64,000 nucleotides of DNA, taken from positions 4,432,501 through 4,496,500 of the forward strand of contig NZ_CP083746.1 in the NCBI RefSeq assembly GCF_020151015.1, read 5' to 3'. Shown piece by piece: positions 35,912-44,165 of the stretch (position 1 is its first letter; every line of letters starts with the position of its first letter). The translations under genes were made by a program, and so were the position numbers. Below the pieces are notes generated by a model. The model was not told where the DNA came from, ran no database searches, and saw only the letters and a list, made by a program, of their open reading frames with translations. The stretch is from Pseudomonas sp. p1(2021b) (GTDB taxonomy: Bacteria; Pseudomonadota; Gammaproteobacteria; Pseudomonadales; Pseudomonadaceae).

Positions 35912-37152
35912 CGCGATAACCCGCTGCGGCCTTCGAAATTGCCGTTTTCCAGGAAGAACAGCTGGCCCCAGCTGGGGTCGTAGGTGCGCAAGCGCTCGCC
36001 CGGCAGCTCCGGCAGGCGCGCATTGGCGGCCAGCGGCTGGACCAGGTGCGGGGTGACGATCATCAGCAGCTCGGTGTCTTCGCGGTTGAGCGTCGACTGA
36101 CGGAAGAACGCGCCCAGGATCGGCAGGTTGCCAAGGCCGGGCAGCTTGTCCACGGCCGAACGGGTGTTGCTGCTGACCAGACCACTGATGATGAAGCTCT
36201 CGCCATCGGCCAGGGAAATGCTGGTGTCGGTGCGCCGCACCTTCAGTCCCGGCACCAGGGTGCCGGCGATGTTCACGGCATTGGTGTAGTCCAGCTCGCT
36301 GACCTCCGGCGCTACCTTCAAGGTGATGCGGTCGCGGCTGACCACCGTGGGCGTCAGTGCCAGGCGCACGCCGAACTCCTTATATTCGATCGAGACGTTG
36401 TCGCTGCCGCTGCTGGGTACCGGGATGGGGATCTCGCCGCCGGCCAGGAAGCTTGCGGTCAGGCCGCTGAGCACGGTCAGGCTGGGGCGCGCCAGGGTGT
36501 AGGCGAAGCCACTGTTCTCCAGGGCGTTGATCGCTGCCAGGAAGCGGCTGCTGCCTCCGCCCCAGACGATGTTGAACACGTTGTTGTCGAGCGGGATCAC
36601 CGGGCGGTTGATCGGCACTTCGCCAGGGCTCACGCCGGTGACCGGCACGGTGCCGGGCGAGCCGATCAGGCTGTTGTTGGAGCCCTTGAAGAACAACCGC
36701 GCCCCAGCTTCCTTGTACTTGCTACGCTGCACCTCGACGAAGCGGATATCGGCCTGTACCTGGCTGGGCAACTGTTCGTCCTGGGACGGCAGCAGCGCGC
36801 CTTCGGCCATGTCCGCACTGGCCCGCCCCTTGACGAACAACATGGCGCGGTGCGGCGCGGGGGCGCAGGCAGTCCACAGCATCAGGCTGGTGTTGCCCGG
36901 CCCCACCGCCGTCAGGAGCACGGCACGCTCGCCGCTGGCCTGGACGTCCGCGACCTTGGGCTCGCCGATGGCAACCCGGGTGATGGTCACCGGCAGGCGC
37001 AGCTCCTGCTGCAGGCCCTGGTCCATCTCGATCACCGAGGGCAACTCGCCGAACGCCGCACAGCCATTGGCTGCCGCCTGGGCAAGAGGCACCGCCAGCA
37101 TCAACGGCAGGGCCTGGCACAACTGTCTACGTATCCGCTCGATACTACGCAT
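35908..37152 (-). CDS. rcpA: Tad outer-membrane secretin RcpA
   Basis: A 414-residue protein with signal peptide, an N-terminal BON-like/pilus-assembly part (VTITRVAIGEPKVADVQ; GNTSLMLW) and a C-terminal secretin domain (IEYKEFGVRLALTPTVV; LVSSNTRSAVDKLPGLGNLP; LLMIVTPHLV). It forms the outer-membrane channel for Flp. The ATG follows AAGGA. It is the second gene of the operon after rcpC, 18 bp downstream of it. Confidence 0.92.
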   Translation of the reverse strand: MRSIERIRRQLCQALPLMLAVPLAQAAANGCAAFGELPSVIEMDQGLQQELRLPVTITRVAIGEPKVADVQASGERAVLLTAVGPGNTSLMLWTACAPAPHRAMLFVKGRASADMAEGALLPSQDEQLPSQVQADIRFVEVQRSKYKEAGARLFFKGSNNSLIGSPGTVPVTGVSPGEVPINRPVIPLDNNVFNIVWGGGSSRFLAAINALENSGFAYTLARPSLTVLSGLTASFLAGGEIPIPVPSSGSDNVSIEYKEFGVRLALTPTVVSRDRITLKVAPEVSELDYTNAVNIAGTLVPGLKVRRTDTSISLADGESFIISGLVSSNTRSAVDKLPGLGNLPILGAFFRQSTLNREDTELLMIVTPHLVQPLAANARLPELPGERLRTYDPSWGQLFFLENGNFEGRSGLSR

Positions 37153-37170
37153 GGCGGCGTCCTTGCTAGG

Positions 37171-38109
37171 TCATGGAGTCTTGGGCGTGTCGTCGGCCTG
37201 GGCGCCGCGAATGATCTGCATGCCGGGCGCACGGTTGCCGGGCACCACCGCCTTGGCGATGGGGACCTGGGACAACTGGCTGAAGCGATAGAGTTCGCGG
37301 TTGGCGCTTTCCACCTGGGCAGCACCCTGCGGGTCGGACCAGTAGCGCGCCAGCAATTGCTCGTCGGCGCTGCGCACCGCCAGGCGCAAGGTCCCGGCCT
37401 GGGCCGCCAGCATCAGGCGGCTGGCCAGCGCTTGCGGCACGGCCAGGGCGACGGTCTTGGTGGCGACACCCAACTGGTTGCGCTGCGCCTTCTGTTCATC
37501 GGCGGTCTGCGCCGGGCGGCCATCGTTGGCCAGGCCCGTCTGCTCGCCGACACTGAGCACCCGCAGGGCCGGAAGCACGACCTGGGCGGAGGATTGCGGG
37601 TTGTTGTTCTCTTCACGCAGGAACAGCAGTACATCCACGTAATCGCCCGGGCGCACCTGCCCGGCTGCGCCGGCCACATCGTCGACCGCCACGGCCACCG
37701 CACGCTCGTGGCGGCGGATCATCCGCGCCAGCGGCCCACCGGCCTGGAAACTGTTCTCATCCAGCCAAGTACCTGCTGACAGCGGGCGCGGGCTGCTGCG
37801 CCCCACGGCCTGTTCGATGCGCTGGAAGGCACCGGCGGGTACCACCTGCAGATGCTCGAGCGCCAGGTCGTCCGTGGTCAGGGTGGTATGAGCCGCGATA
37901 TCGCGGCGCACGACCACGATTGGCGAGCCGACAGGCTCCGGAGCCCCGACAACTGCTGGCACGACCGCTGGGACGGGCGCCTGGGCCGCTACCGCCGCCG
38001 GAGGTACGACAGCCGCGGGCGGACGACTCAGAACAATGCCCCAGTACCCAGCCAGTAGCGCAGCGACCAGAAACACGGCGGCCAATATCATGGTCAAGCG
38101 ACTGCTCAT
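37171..38109 (-). CDS. rcpC: Tad pilus protein RcpC/CpaB
   Basis: A 312-residue protein with one N-terminal membrane helix (MILAAVFLVAALLAGYWGIVL), a Pro/Ala/Val-rich linker and an SAF domain (VVVRRDIAAHTTLTTDDL...), then a CpaB domain (VRPGDYVDVLLFLREE). It probably binds peptidoglycan and stabilises the channel. The ATG at 38109 follows GGTGG...GGATAG. It heads the tad operon and is divergent from flp across a 295-bp AT-rich gap. Confidence 0.9.
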   Translation of the reverse strand: MSSRLTMILAAVFLVAALLAGYWGIVLSRPPAAVVPPAAVAAQAPVPAVVPAVVGAPEPVGSPIVVVRRDIAAHTTLTTDDLALEHLQVVPAGAFQRIEQAVGRSSPRPLSAGTWLDENSFQAGGPLARMIRRHERAVAVAVDDVAGAAGQVRPGDYVDVLLFLREENNNPQSSAQVVLPALRVLSVGEQTGLANDGRPAQTADEQKAQRNQLGVATKTVALAVPQALASRLMLAAQAGTLRLAVRSADEQLLARYWSDPQGAAQVESANRELYRFSQLSQVPIAKAVVPGNRAPGMQIIRGAQADDTPKTP

Positions 38110-38404
38110 ATCCGCTATCCACCCTAGTGCCCATGCCGAGAGAAATGATGGCAAAAAGTTACTGTTTCGCTATTAGAAAGTAGCCGAGGGTGTCTAATTC
38201 GCCATTTATTCGTGCCGCATTCCCCATACATAAAATTGACGCATTAGCAAAACAAGGGGTTAGCACGCCTGTTCGATACCCATACTTTTGGATTAATACC
38301 TTCTTACATTTGCAAGTTCCCCAGGCTTGACAATTCTGTGATGGCAAAGGGGTATCACCTAGGCGACCCCATTATCGGCGCCTGATCGCGCAAGGAGTTG
38401 TGCC
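38110..38404. promoter_or_regulatory. AT-rich divergent promoter region rcpC / flp
   Basis: This 295-bp gap is noticeably AT-richer than flanking genes and must hold the start sites for the tad operon (leftward) and flp (rightward). A TTGACA at 38327-38332 is followed by GGGTATCAC at 38351, but with a 20-base spacer it is a poor sigma-70 promoter, which fits activation by PprB. No operator motif is certain. Confidence 0.6.
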
Positions 38405-38602
38405 ATGCTGCTGAAACTGTTTGTCCACTGCAAAGTCTTCCTGCAACGCAAGGATGGAGCGTCCGGTATCGAATATGCGCTGATCGCGGCGATGGTCGCG
38501 GTGGTGCTGGCGAGTTTCACTACAGAGATTTCTACCCAAGTCGATAACATCATGAACGCCATTAAAGAGGGCATTACGACTACGTCTCCGACTGACGGCT
38601 AA
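38405..38602 (+). CDS. flp: Flp major prepilin
   Basis: A 65-residue prepilin with the Flp cleavage motif G-x4-E-Y: Gly18 cut before Ala19 gives a mature protein ASGIEYALIAAM... with Glu at +5 and Tyr at +6, followed by a hydrophobic helix and a hydrophilic tail. Substrate of FppA, polymerised by TadA. A strong AAGGAG lies upstream. Divergent from the rcpC operon, and probably PprB-controlled. Confidence 0.95.
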   Translation: MLLKLFVHCKVFLQRKDGASGIEYALIAAMVAVVLASFTTEISTQVDNIMNAIKEGITTTSPTDG

Positions 38603-38645
38603 TTAATCCATGCTTGTGTTCTCCTCTATAAAGAAGGAAGCCACC

Positions 38646-39053
38646 ATGCCAACCTCTTCCTTGCGTCAACAGATCCTCCTGGTGGACGACGAGGAAGAGG
38701 CGCTGCTCGAACTCGCCGAACTGCTGGAAAACGAAGGCTTCATCTGCCATACCGCCACCTCGGTCAAGGGCGCCCTGCTCCAGCTCACCCGCCACCCAGA
38801 CATGGCGCTGGTCATCACCGACCTGCGCATGCCCGAGGAAAGCGGCATCAGCCTGATCAAGCGCCTGCGCGACCACACCGCCCGGCAACACCTGCCGGTG
38901 ATCGTCATGTCCGGGCACGCCGACATGGACGATATCAGCGACCTGCTGCGCCTGCAGGTGCTCGACCTGTTCCGCAAGCCGATCTACCACGCGCGCTTGC
39001 TGGAAACCCTGGACAACCTGTTCCCAAAGCCACGGATGCTGGTGGCGGGCTGA
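38646..39053 (+). CDS. single-domain response regulator next to flp
   Basis: A 135-residue stand-alone receiver with complete acid pocket (VDDEEEAL), phosphoacceptor Asp59 (VITDLRMPEESG), switch Ser in VIVMSGHAD and Lys in FRKPIYH. No output domain follows, so it acts by protein contact or as a phosphate sink. GAAGGAAG supports the ATG at 38646. It lies 43 bp after flp on the same strand. I do not recall this gene in the P. aeruginosa tad locus; a link to the PprA kinase is likely but unproven. Confidence 0.85.
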   Translation: MPTSSLRQQILLVDDEEEALLELAELLENEGFICHTATSVKGALLQLTRHPDMALVITDLRMPEESGISLIKRLRDHTARQHLPVIVMSGHADMDDISDLLRLQVLDLFRKPIYHARLLETLDNLFPKPRMLVAG

Positions 39054-39154
39054 AGCCCGGCACACCTGCACCGCCCTGAGACATGTAGGAGTTACCCCTC
39101 TGCTCGTGCCCTCGTACGCTCCATTGCTCCTGTTCCAAGCAAAGGAAACATACG

Positions 39155-39565
39155 ATGAAACACATGGGCTATCTCGGCATTTCGCTGATCACTGCCTTCC
39201 CCTACCTGTTCACCACCGTCTCGGTCGCCGACGACCTGGCCGTGGCCGTCGAGCATGGGCAGGCAAGCAAGGATACGGGCGCTCGTCCACAAGGCGTCTC
39301 GGCCTCGAAAGGCAACCCTACCAAGGCCAGCAATGGCCCGCTGCCAGGCGATGTCTGCCTCTTCTCCTCTTTCAACGGCAACGAAATCCAGGCGCGCGAA
39401 TGCGGCAGCGGGCATTTTTCCGCGCAAGGGCCTGAACAGGTGCTCGGGGCCGACGAGCGACAACATGCGTTGCGCAGCTCAGTGCAAGTGGAGCGTGGCA
39501 GAAGTGAGGTGGCGTCCGTCAGTGAAAGCAAGCTTGCAGACCGAACGACGGCTCATAGCGCGTAG
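39155..39565 (+). CDS. small exported protein of unknown function
   Basis: A 136-residue protein with a signal peptide (ISLITAFPYLFTTVSVA) and a mature region rich in Ser/Ala/Gly with two cysteines (GDVCLF and RECGS) that could form a disulfide. AAGGAAA lies upstream. It follows the receiver gene on the same strand and overlaps by 13 bases the end of the convergent TpsB gene. Too small for a TpsA passenger. Function unknown. Confidence 0.65.
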   Translation: MKHMGYLGISLITAFPYLFTTVSVADDLAVAVEHGQASKDTGARPQGVSASKGNPTKASNGPLPGDVCLFSSFNGNEIQARECGSGHFSAQGPEQVLGADERQHALRSSVQVERGRSEVASVSESKLADRTTAHSA

Positions 39566-41205
39566 TCGAGGCTCACGGTAAAGCGCGCCTTGCGCTCACG
39601 GCTGTCCAGCGCAACATCCGCAAGCGGCTTGGCGAACTCCAGGGCGAGACTGGCGCCACGCCCATCCCCCAGGCGCACGCCCATGGCCATGGACGCCATG
39701 CGTGCATCCTGCACATCGAGGCCATTGGTCCAGGTCCGGGCGGTATCGAATACCAGGTACGGTTGCACCACGCGTGCCCAGGCGCTGCTTGCATGGACGC
39801 TGTAGTTCATCTCGTACGCCAGCCCCCAGCCCTTGTCGCCCGACACCTGGTCAGCCGGGTATCCCCGGCCGAAATGCTGGCCGCCGAACAGCACACGCTC
39901 GCTGTCGGGCAAGTCGTTGCCGCTCCAGTAGAGCGCTGTCGACGCCACGCCCTGCCACTCACCGAACAATCGATCGCTCTGTAAGGCCGACAGGCGCAGG
40001 CGCAGGAAGTCCACGTCGCGGTTGCTGTCGCTGCGGGCACCGAAGTAGTCCAGGCCTTGGTACACACCAGCACTGACGATACGCAGCCGCTCGGCTTCGA
40101 GGGTGCGCCAGTCCCCTTCGAACGAAACCGCGCGGATATAGGTATCGCGCTTCCCCTCTCGTGCCTGGTCGCGGACATGGTCGGCCGCCGTATAGAAACG
40201 CCCGACCACATCGAGCCACTCGCCGGGCCTGGCGATAAGCGCCTGGCTGATGCCGACGTCGAAACGTTCGCTCTCCCAGCGCTGGCGCAGGTCAGCGCCA
40301 TGGTCCAGGCGCACGTAGGTGCGCGGCTGGCTGCGGTAGCGCGAGGCAGAAAGCAGCAGCCGGCTGCCTTCGTCATCCAGGTACTGGCTGTAGTCGAGCG
40401 CGTAGAAATGCGCCTTGTCATCGCCCGGAGGCCATAGCACGCGGGCCGCCCATTGCTCGGCGAAGCGGGTCTGAGCGTTGCTGGTGATGCCCATCGCCAC
40501 CTGGGCAGCGTCACGGCTGCCATCGTTCAGGGTCAGGGTAGCGTCGAACGCTTTGCGTGATACGCGCACCCACAACGGCATGGCGCCCTCACGGCCTGTG
40601 CCGGGTAGCCACTCGACCTGGGCGCTCACACCCGGTATGCGATCGATCAGGCCGATGTAGCGCTCGAAGGAGGCGCGCGTCAGCGGGCGCTCGGCCATGA
40701 GCTTGCCCAGCAAGCGCTCCACGTACGCTGCCGCCGCACCGATCTCACCCTCGAGCCGATAGCCACTGATGTAGCCTTCCACCAGCACCACCTGCACACG
40801 TCCGTCGGCGAAGTCCTGCGCTGGCAGGTAGGCGCGGGAGAGGATATAGCCATCCCGCTGGTAACGTTGGGTCAGGCGTTCGGTCACCGCCGTCAGCTGC
40901 GCCAAGGTCACCACGTGCCCCAGCAGCGGCTGGTAGTGCTCGCGCAGCTCGCTCAGCAGGTAGACCGTGCCGCCTTCGAAGCGCACCTTGTGCACGGGGA
41001 TCGGCGTGTCCATAGGCATGGCGTCATGCGTCGGAATAGACGGGGCCGGCAGGGGCACGGCGTAGCTGGCGGGGCGGTAGGCGTCCAAAGGCAGGTTTGG
41101 CGTGGGCAGCCGGCGTGCAGTTTCGTTGCTGTCGAGGGCGGGCGGCAGGGGGCCGGCATGGCAGGCGAAGGACAGCATCAGCAGGGTGATGGCCAGAGAA
41201 CGCAT
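39553..41205 (-). CDS. TpsB-type two-partner-secretion pore (ShlB/FhaC family)
   Basis: A 550-residue outer-membrane protein: signal peptide (MRSLAITLLMLSFACHAG), POTRA domains (IPVHKVRFEGG...; GRVQVVLVEGYISGYRLEG) and a 16-strand beta-barrel ending in aromatic Leu (VSLDYAL). The motif FGGQHFGRGYPADQ matches the conserved VRGY-type loop of L6 in this family. It should export a large TpsA adhesin or haemolysin, but no such gene lies within the window. The ATG at 41205 has GGAG six bases upstream; 41217 is an alternative. Confidence 0.88.
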   Translation of the reverse strand: MRSLAITLLMLSFACHAGPLPPALDSNETARRLPTPNLPLDAYRPASYAVPLPAPSIPTHDAMPMDTPIPVHKVRFEGGTVYLLSELREHYQPLLGHVVTLAQLTAVTERLTQRYQRDGYILSRAYLPAQDFADGRVQVVLVEGYISGYRLEGEIGAAAAYVERLLGKLMAERPLTRASFERYIGLIDRIPGVSAQVEWLPGTGREGAMPLWVRVSRKAFDATLTLNDGSRDAAQVAMGITSNAQTRFAEQWAARVLWPPGDDKAHFYALDYSQYLDDEGSRLLLSASRYRSQPRTYVRLDHGADLRQRWESERFDVGISQALIARPGEWLDVVGRFYTAADHVRDQAREGKRDTYIRAVSFEGDWRTLEAERLRIVSAGVYQGLDYFGARSDSNRDVDFLRLRLSALQSDRLFGEWQGVASTALYWSGNDLPDSERVLFGGQHFGRGYPADQVSGDKGWGLAYEMNYSVHASSAWARVVQPYLVFDTARTWTNGLDVQDARMASMAMGVRLGDGRGASLALEFAKPLADVALDSRERKARFTVSLDYAL

Positions 41206-41318
41206 GGGACGCTCCATGATCCGCCGAAGACGGGGCGCGTCGACACCGCCCTCAGGGTCAAGCTTAGGTGCCAGTACGTCGATCGTCGAACAGCTTTGCG
41301 GCCCCCAGGGCGTTCCAA

Positions 41319-43667
41319 TCATTCACTGACCTGAAACTCCACCCGCGCCGTCTCGCCACTTTCGTCCAGGGCGCTGAGCTCGATGCGCCCGGCCTGCTCG
41401 AAGCGCACCAGCAAGCTCTCCTGCCCACGGGTTTCACCCACAGGCCGGCCATTGAGGAACCACCAGCGCTGCCCGCCCCCGCCCAGCGCCGACACAGGCA
41501 ACTGCAATGGCTCGCGGCTGGTGGCCGGGCGGCGCAGGTGGTCACCGGGGCGCACGCCAACGATCGACAATGGTGGCGCACTGGCCGGACTCTGCGGCGG
41601 GCAGCTACCTTCCACCGCAGGCAGGCGCGCGGCACGCCGCTCGGCCCGTGGCAGCCACGGCTCTAATGGCGCAGGCCACAGCGCCACCTCCCTGGCCTTG
41701 GCACCAGGGCAGCCGGCGTCCACGCGCAGGCCGCGGTCATTGACCCAGATGGCCTCGCGCAGGCCTAGCCCCAGCGGTTGGTCGGCAGCCTGCAGCGTCG
41801 GCGGCGTGGTGCCGTCCAAGGTCCAGGCGAAGCGCTGCCGCCGGCAGTTGGGGTCCTGGCGACTCATGGGTTGGCCCAAGGGCCAGCAGATCGCGGCCAC
41901 GCCGACGCTCTGCGGTACACGCACTGCCGGGGCGCTGATGCCTCGCTGGCTGTCGCGGTTGCTCAACAGGTCATGCACCTGCAGCATCAAAGGCGCCGCC
42001 GAGGCCAGGCCGAACTGCCCCGGCACAGGCGTACCATCCGGGCGTCCGATCCACACGCCGATCAGGTAGCGTGGCCCGACGCCCACCGACCAGGCATCGC
42101 GAAAGCCATAGCTGGTGCCGGTCTTCCAGGCCAGTTGCGGGCGCTGCACCAGCTCGGCATGGGGGTCGCGGTCCGGGCGGGCCTGGCCGCTGAGGATACG
42201 CCGCACGATCCAGGCAGCCCCGGGCGACAGCAGCCTGCGCTCTACCAGCGGGTCTGTCGGTTGCAGGCGGATCCGCGCACTCTTGCCGTCACGGGCGAAC
42301 GCTGCGTAGCCGCCGACCAGGTCCTCGAGGCGGCTGCCGGCCCCGCCCAGGATCAACGACAGGTTCGGCTCGGCAAGCGGCGGCAGCACCAGCGGCATGC
42401 CGCCCATGCGCATCTGCGCGGCGAAACGTTTCGGCCCGTAGGCTTCCAGCAACTGGACCGCCGGCAGGTTCAGCGACAAGGCCAGGGCAGCGCTGGCCGA
42501 GACCGGGCCGCTGAAGCCCATGGAGAAGTTACCGGGACGATAGTCGCCATAACGGCGCGGGACATCCTGCAGCAGCGACTCGGAGTGGATCAGGCCATCG
42601 TCCATGGCCATGGCGTAGAGGAACGGCTTGAGGGTAGAGCCTGGCGAGCGCAGGGCATGGACCATGTCGACATGGCCGAAGCGACGCGCATCGCCCAGGT
42701 CGATCGAGCCCAGGTAGGCGCGCACCGCCATGGTTTGCGCCTCCACCACCAGCACCGCTGCCGAGGTGCGTTCCGGCAGGCGCGCACGCCAGCCCAGCAA
42801 CAGGTCTTCCAGGCGCCGCTGCAGTGAGGCGTCGAGGGTCGTGCGAATGAGCGGCGGGCTATCGGCGCGGTTCAGACGACGGGCGAGCAATGGCGCCAGC
42901 GCGGGCTCCTGACGCGGTGCCAGCAGCAAGGGCTCCTCTCGTGCCTCCTGGATGGGCTGCGCCGGCCAGGCCTGGTAGTCGGCCAGGCGCTGCAGCACCT
43001 TGTCGCGTGCCCGCTGGGCGCGTTCGGGGTGTCGGTCGGGACGCAGGCGGCTGGGCGCCTGGGGCAGCACCGCGAGCAGCGCCGCCTCGGCCGGTGTGAG
43101 GTGCCTGGGTGACTTGCCAAGGTAGGCCCAGCTGGCAGCCGCCACGCCTTGCAGGGTGCCGCCGAACGGCGCACGGTTGAGGTAGAGCTGGAGGATCTCG
43201 CGCTTGGACAGGTGCCATTCCAGCTGCGCGGTGCGCCACAGCTGGCGCAACTTGCCCGGTACGGTGCGCGCGTGTGGATCGAGCAACCGCGCGACCTGCA
43301 TCGATAGGGTGCTGCCCCCCGATACCACCCGCCCACCCTGCAGGTTCAACCACGCGGCCCGCGCCAGGGCCAGCGGGTTGACACCGGGATGGCGGTAGAA
43401 CCAGCGGTCCTCGTAGGTGAGCAGCGCCTCCAGGTACAGCGGCGAGACCTCGTCAGGGCTGATCGGGTAACGCCACACACCGTCGGCATCGGCGAAGCGC
43501 CACAGGGGCGTGCCATCCTCGGCCAGCACCACCCGCGCCAGGTCATCGTCCGGCATGGGCAGTGGCCACAGTCGGTCGGCCAGCCACAACGCCCCCACCA
43601 CCAGCAGGCAGACAATGCCGACAGCCCGCAGGGCCCTTGCGGTACGCGTAGGCAGGCAGGCTAACAT
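41319..43667 (-). CDS. pbpC: penicillin-binding protein 1C
   Basis: A 782-residue bifunctional class A penicillin-binding protein. Membrane anchor near residues 15-35, a glycosyltransferase (GT51) domain with EDRWFYRHPGVNPLALARA and GGSTLSMQVARLL, a transpeptidase with the Ser-x-x-Lys box in GSTLKPFLYAMAMD and KTGTS, and the C-terminal BiPBP_C domain (ending in WWFLNGRPVGETRG). PbpC is thought to repair peptidoglycan and is usually paired with alpha-2-macroglobulin, as here. The RBS is weak; ATG 43667 is preferred to TTG 43703. Confidence 0.93.
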   Translation of the reverse strand: MLACLPTRTARALRAVGIVCLLVVGALWLADRLWPLPMPDDDLARVVLAEDGTPLWRFADADGVWRYPISPDEVSPLYLEALLTYEDRWFYRHPGVNPLALARAAWLNLQGGRVVSGGSTLSMQVARLLDPHARTVPGKLRQLWRTAQLEWHLSKREILQLYLNRAPFGGTLQGVAAASWAYLGKSPRHLTPAEAALLAVLPQAPSRLRPDRHPERAQRARDKVLQRLADYQAWPAQPIQEAREEPLLLAPRQEPALAPLLARRLNRADSPPLIRTTLDASLQRRLEDLLLGWRARLPERTSAAVLVVEAQTMAVRAYLGSIDLGDARRFGHVDMVHALRSPGSTLKPFLYAMAMDDGLIHSESLLQDVPRRYGDYRPGNFSMGFSGPVSASAALALSLNLPAVQLLEAYGPKRFAAQMRMGGMPLVLPPLAEPNLSLILGGAGSRLEDLVGGYAAFARDGKSARIRLQPTDPLVERRLLSPGAAWIVRRILSGQARPDRDPHAELVQRPQLAWKTGTSYGFRDAWSVGVGPRYLIGVWIGRPDGTPVPGQFGLASAAPLMLQVHDLLSNRDSQRGISAPAVRVPQSVGVAAICWPLGQPMSRQDPNCRRQRFAWTLDGTTPPTLQAADQPLGLGLREAIWVNDRGLRVDAGCPGAKAREVALWPAPLEPWLPRAERRAARLPAVEGSCPPQSPASAPPLSIVGVRPGDHLRRPATSREPLQLPVSALGGGGQRWWFLNGRPVGETRGQESLLVRFEQAGRIELSALDESGETARVEFQVSE

Positions 43668-43750
43668 GGACACCGGGAACCGACTTGGCCAGGTAATGGC
43701 CAAAGGCTAGGGAACGGCACCCATGCCGATTCGATCATCAGGAAGCAACT

Positions 43751-44044
43751 ATGCATGTAGAAGGTTTTTTCGAGTGGCTGGGCCAGGCACTGGGTTCGTT
43801 GATCCGCTTCATCGTCGACGCATTGAGTGGCCTGTTCAACCTGTTGGCCAATGCCGGGGGCAATTTCATCGATGGTCTGGCACGCACCCTGGGCATGGAC
43901 ACCTCGCTGGTCAGCATCCTGGCCCTGGTGGTCGGCCTGATGCTGCTCTACTCGGCGATCCGCGCCTTCATGCGCGCCTCGGTCATCCTCGGGATCGTCT
44001 GGTTGCTGCTGGGGTTGTGGGTGTTGAGCTGGGTGATTCACTGA
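43751..44044 (+). CDS. small inner-membrane protein
   Basis: A 97-residue protein with an amphipathic N-terminal half and two hydrophobic helices near the C-terminus (SLVSILALVVGLMLLYSAI; ILGIVWLLLGLWVLSWVI). GGAAG supports the start. It lies between pbpC and alpha-2-macroglobulin, on the opposite strand to both. Its function is unknown. Confidence 0.75.
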   Translation: MHVEGFFEWLGQALGSLIRFIVDALSGLFNLLANAGGNFIDGLARTLGMDTSLVSILALVVGLMLLYSAIRAFMRASVILGIVWLLLGLWVLSWVIH

Positions 44045-44060
44045 AGCCTTTGCACATTCC

Positions 44061-44155
44061 CCTGTAGGAGCGGGTCGCCCCGCGATTGCGTCAGCCAGGT
44101 CGAGTGCGTTTGCCGACCTGGCGCAATCGCGGGGCAAGCCCGCTCCTACAGGGGG
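44061..44155. repeat. REP pair, GCGGG type
   Basis: A forward REP (44061-44085) and an inverted REP (44127-44155) enclose a stem formed by ATTGCG...CGCAAT and CAGGTCG...CGACCTG, so the whole 95 bp can fold as one long hairpin. It separates the small membrane-protein gene from the convergent alpha-2-macroglobulin gene. Confidence 0.88.
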
Positions 44156-44165
44156 AAGCGCAACT

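Noticed and set aside
38327..38358. Sigma-70 promoter for flp
   Set aside because: The TTGACA and TATCAC boxes are 20 bases apart, too far for a normal promoter, so it is mentioned only as a weak element.
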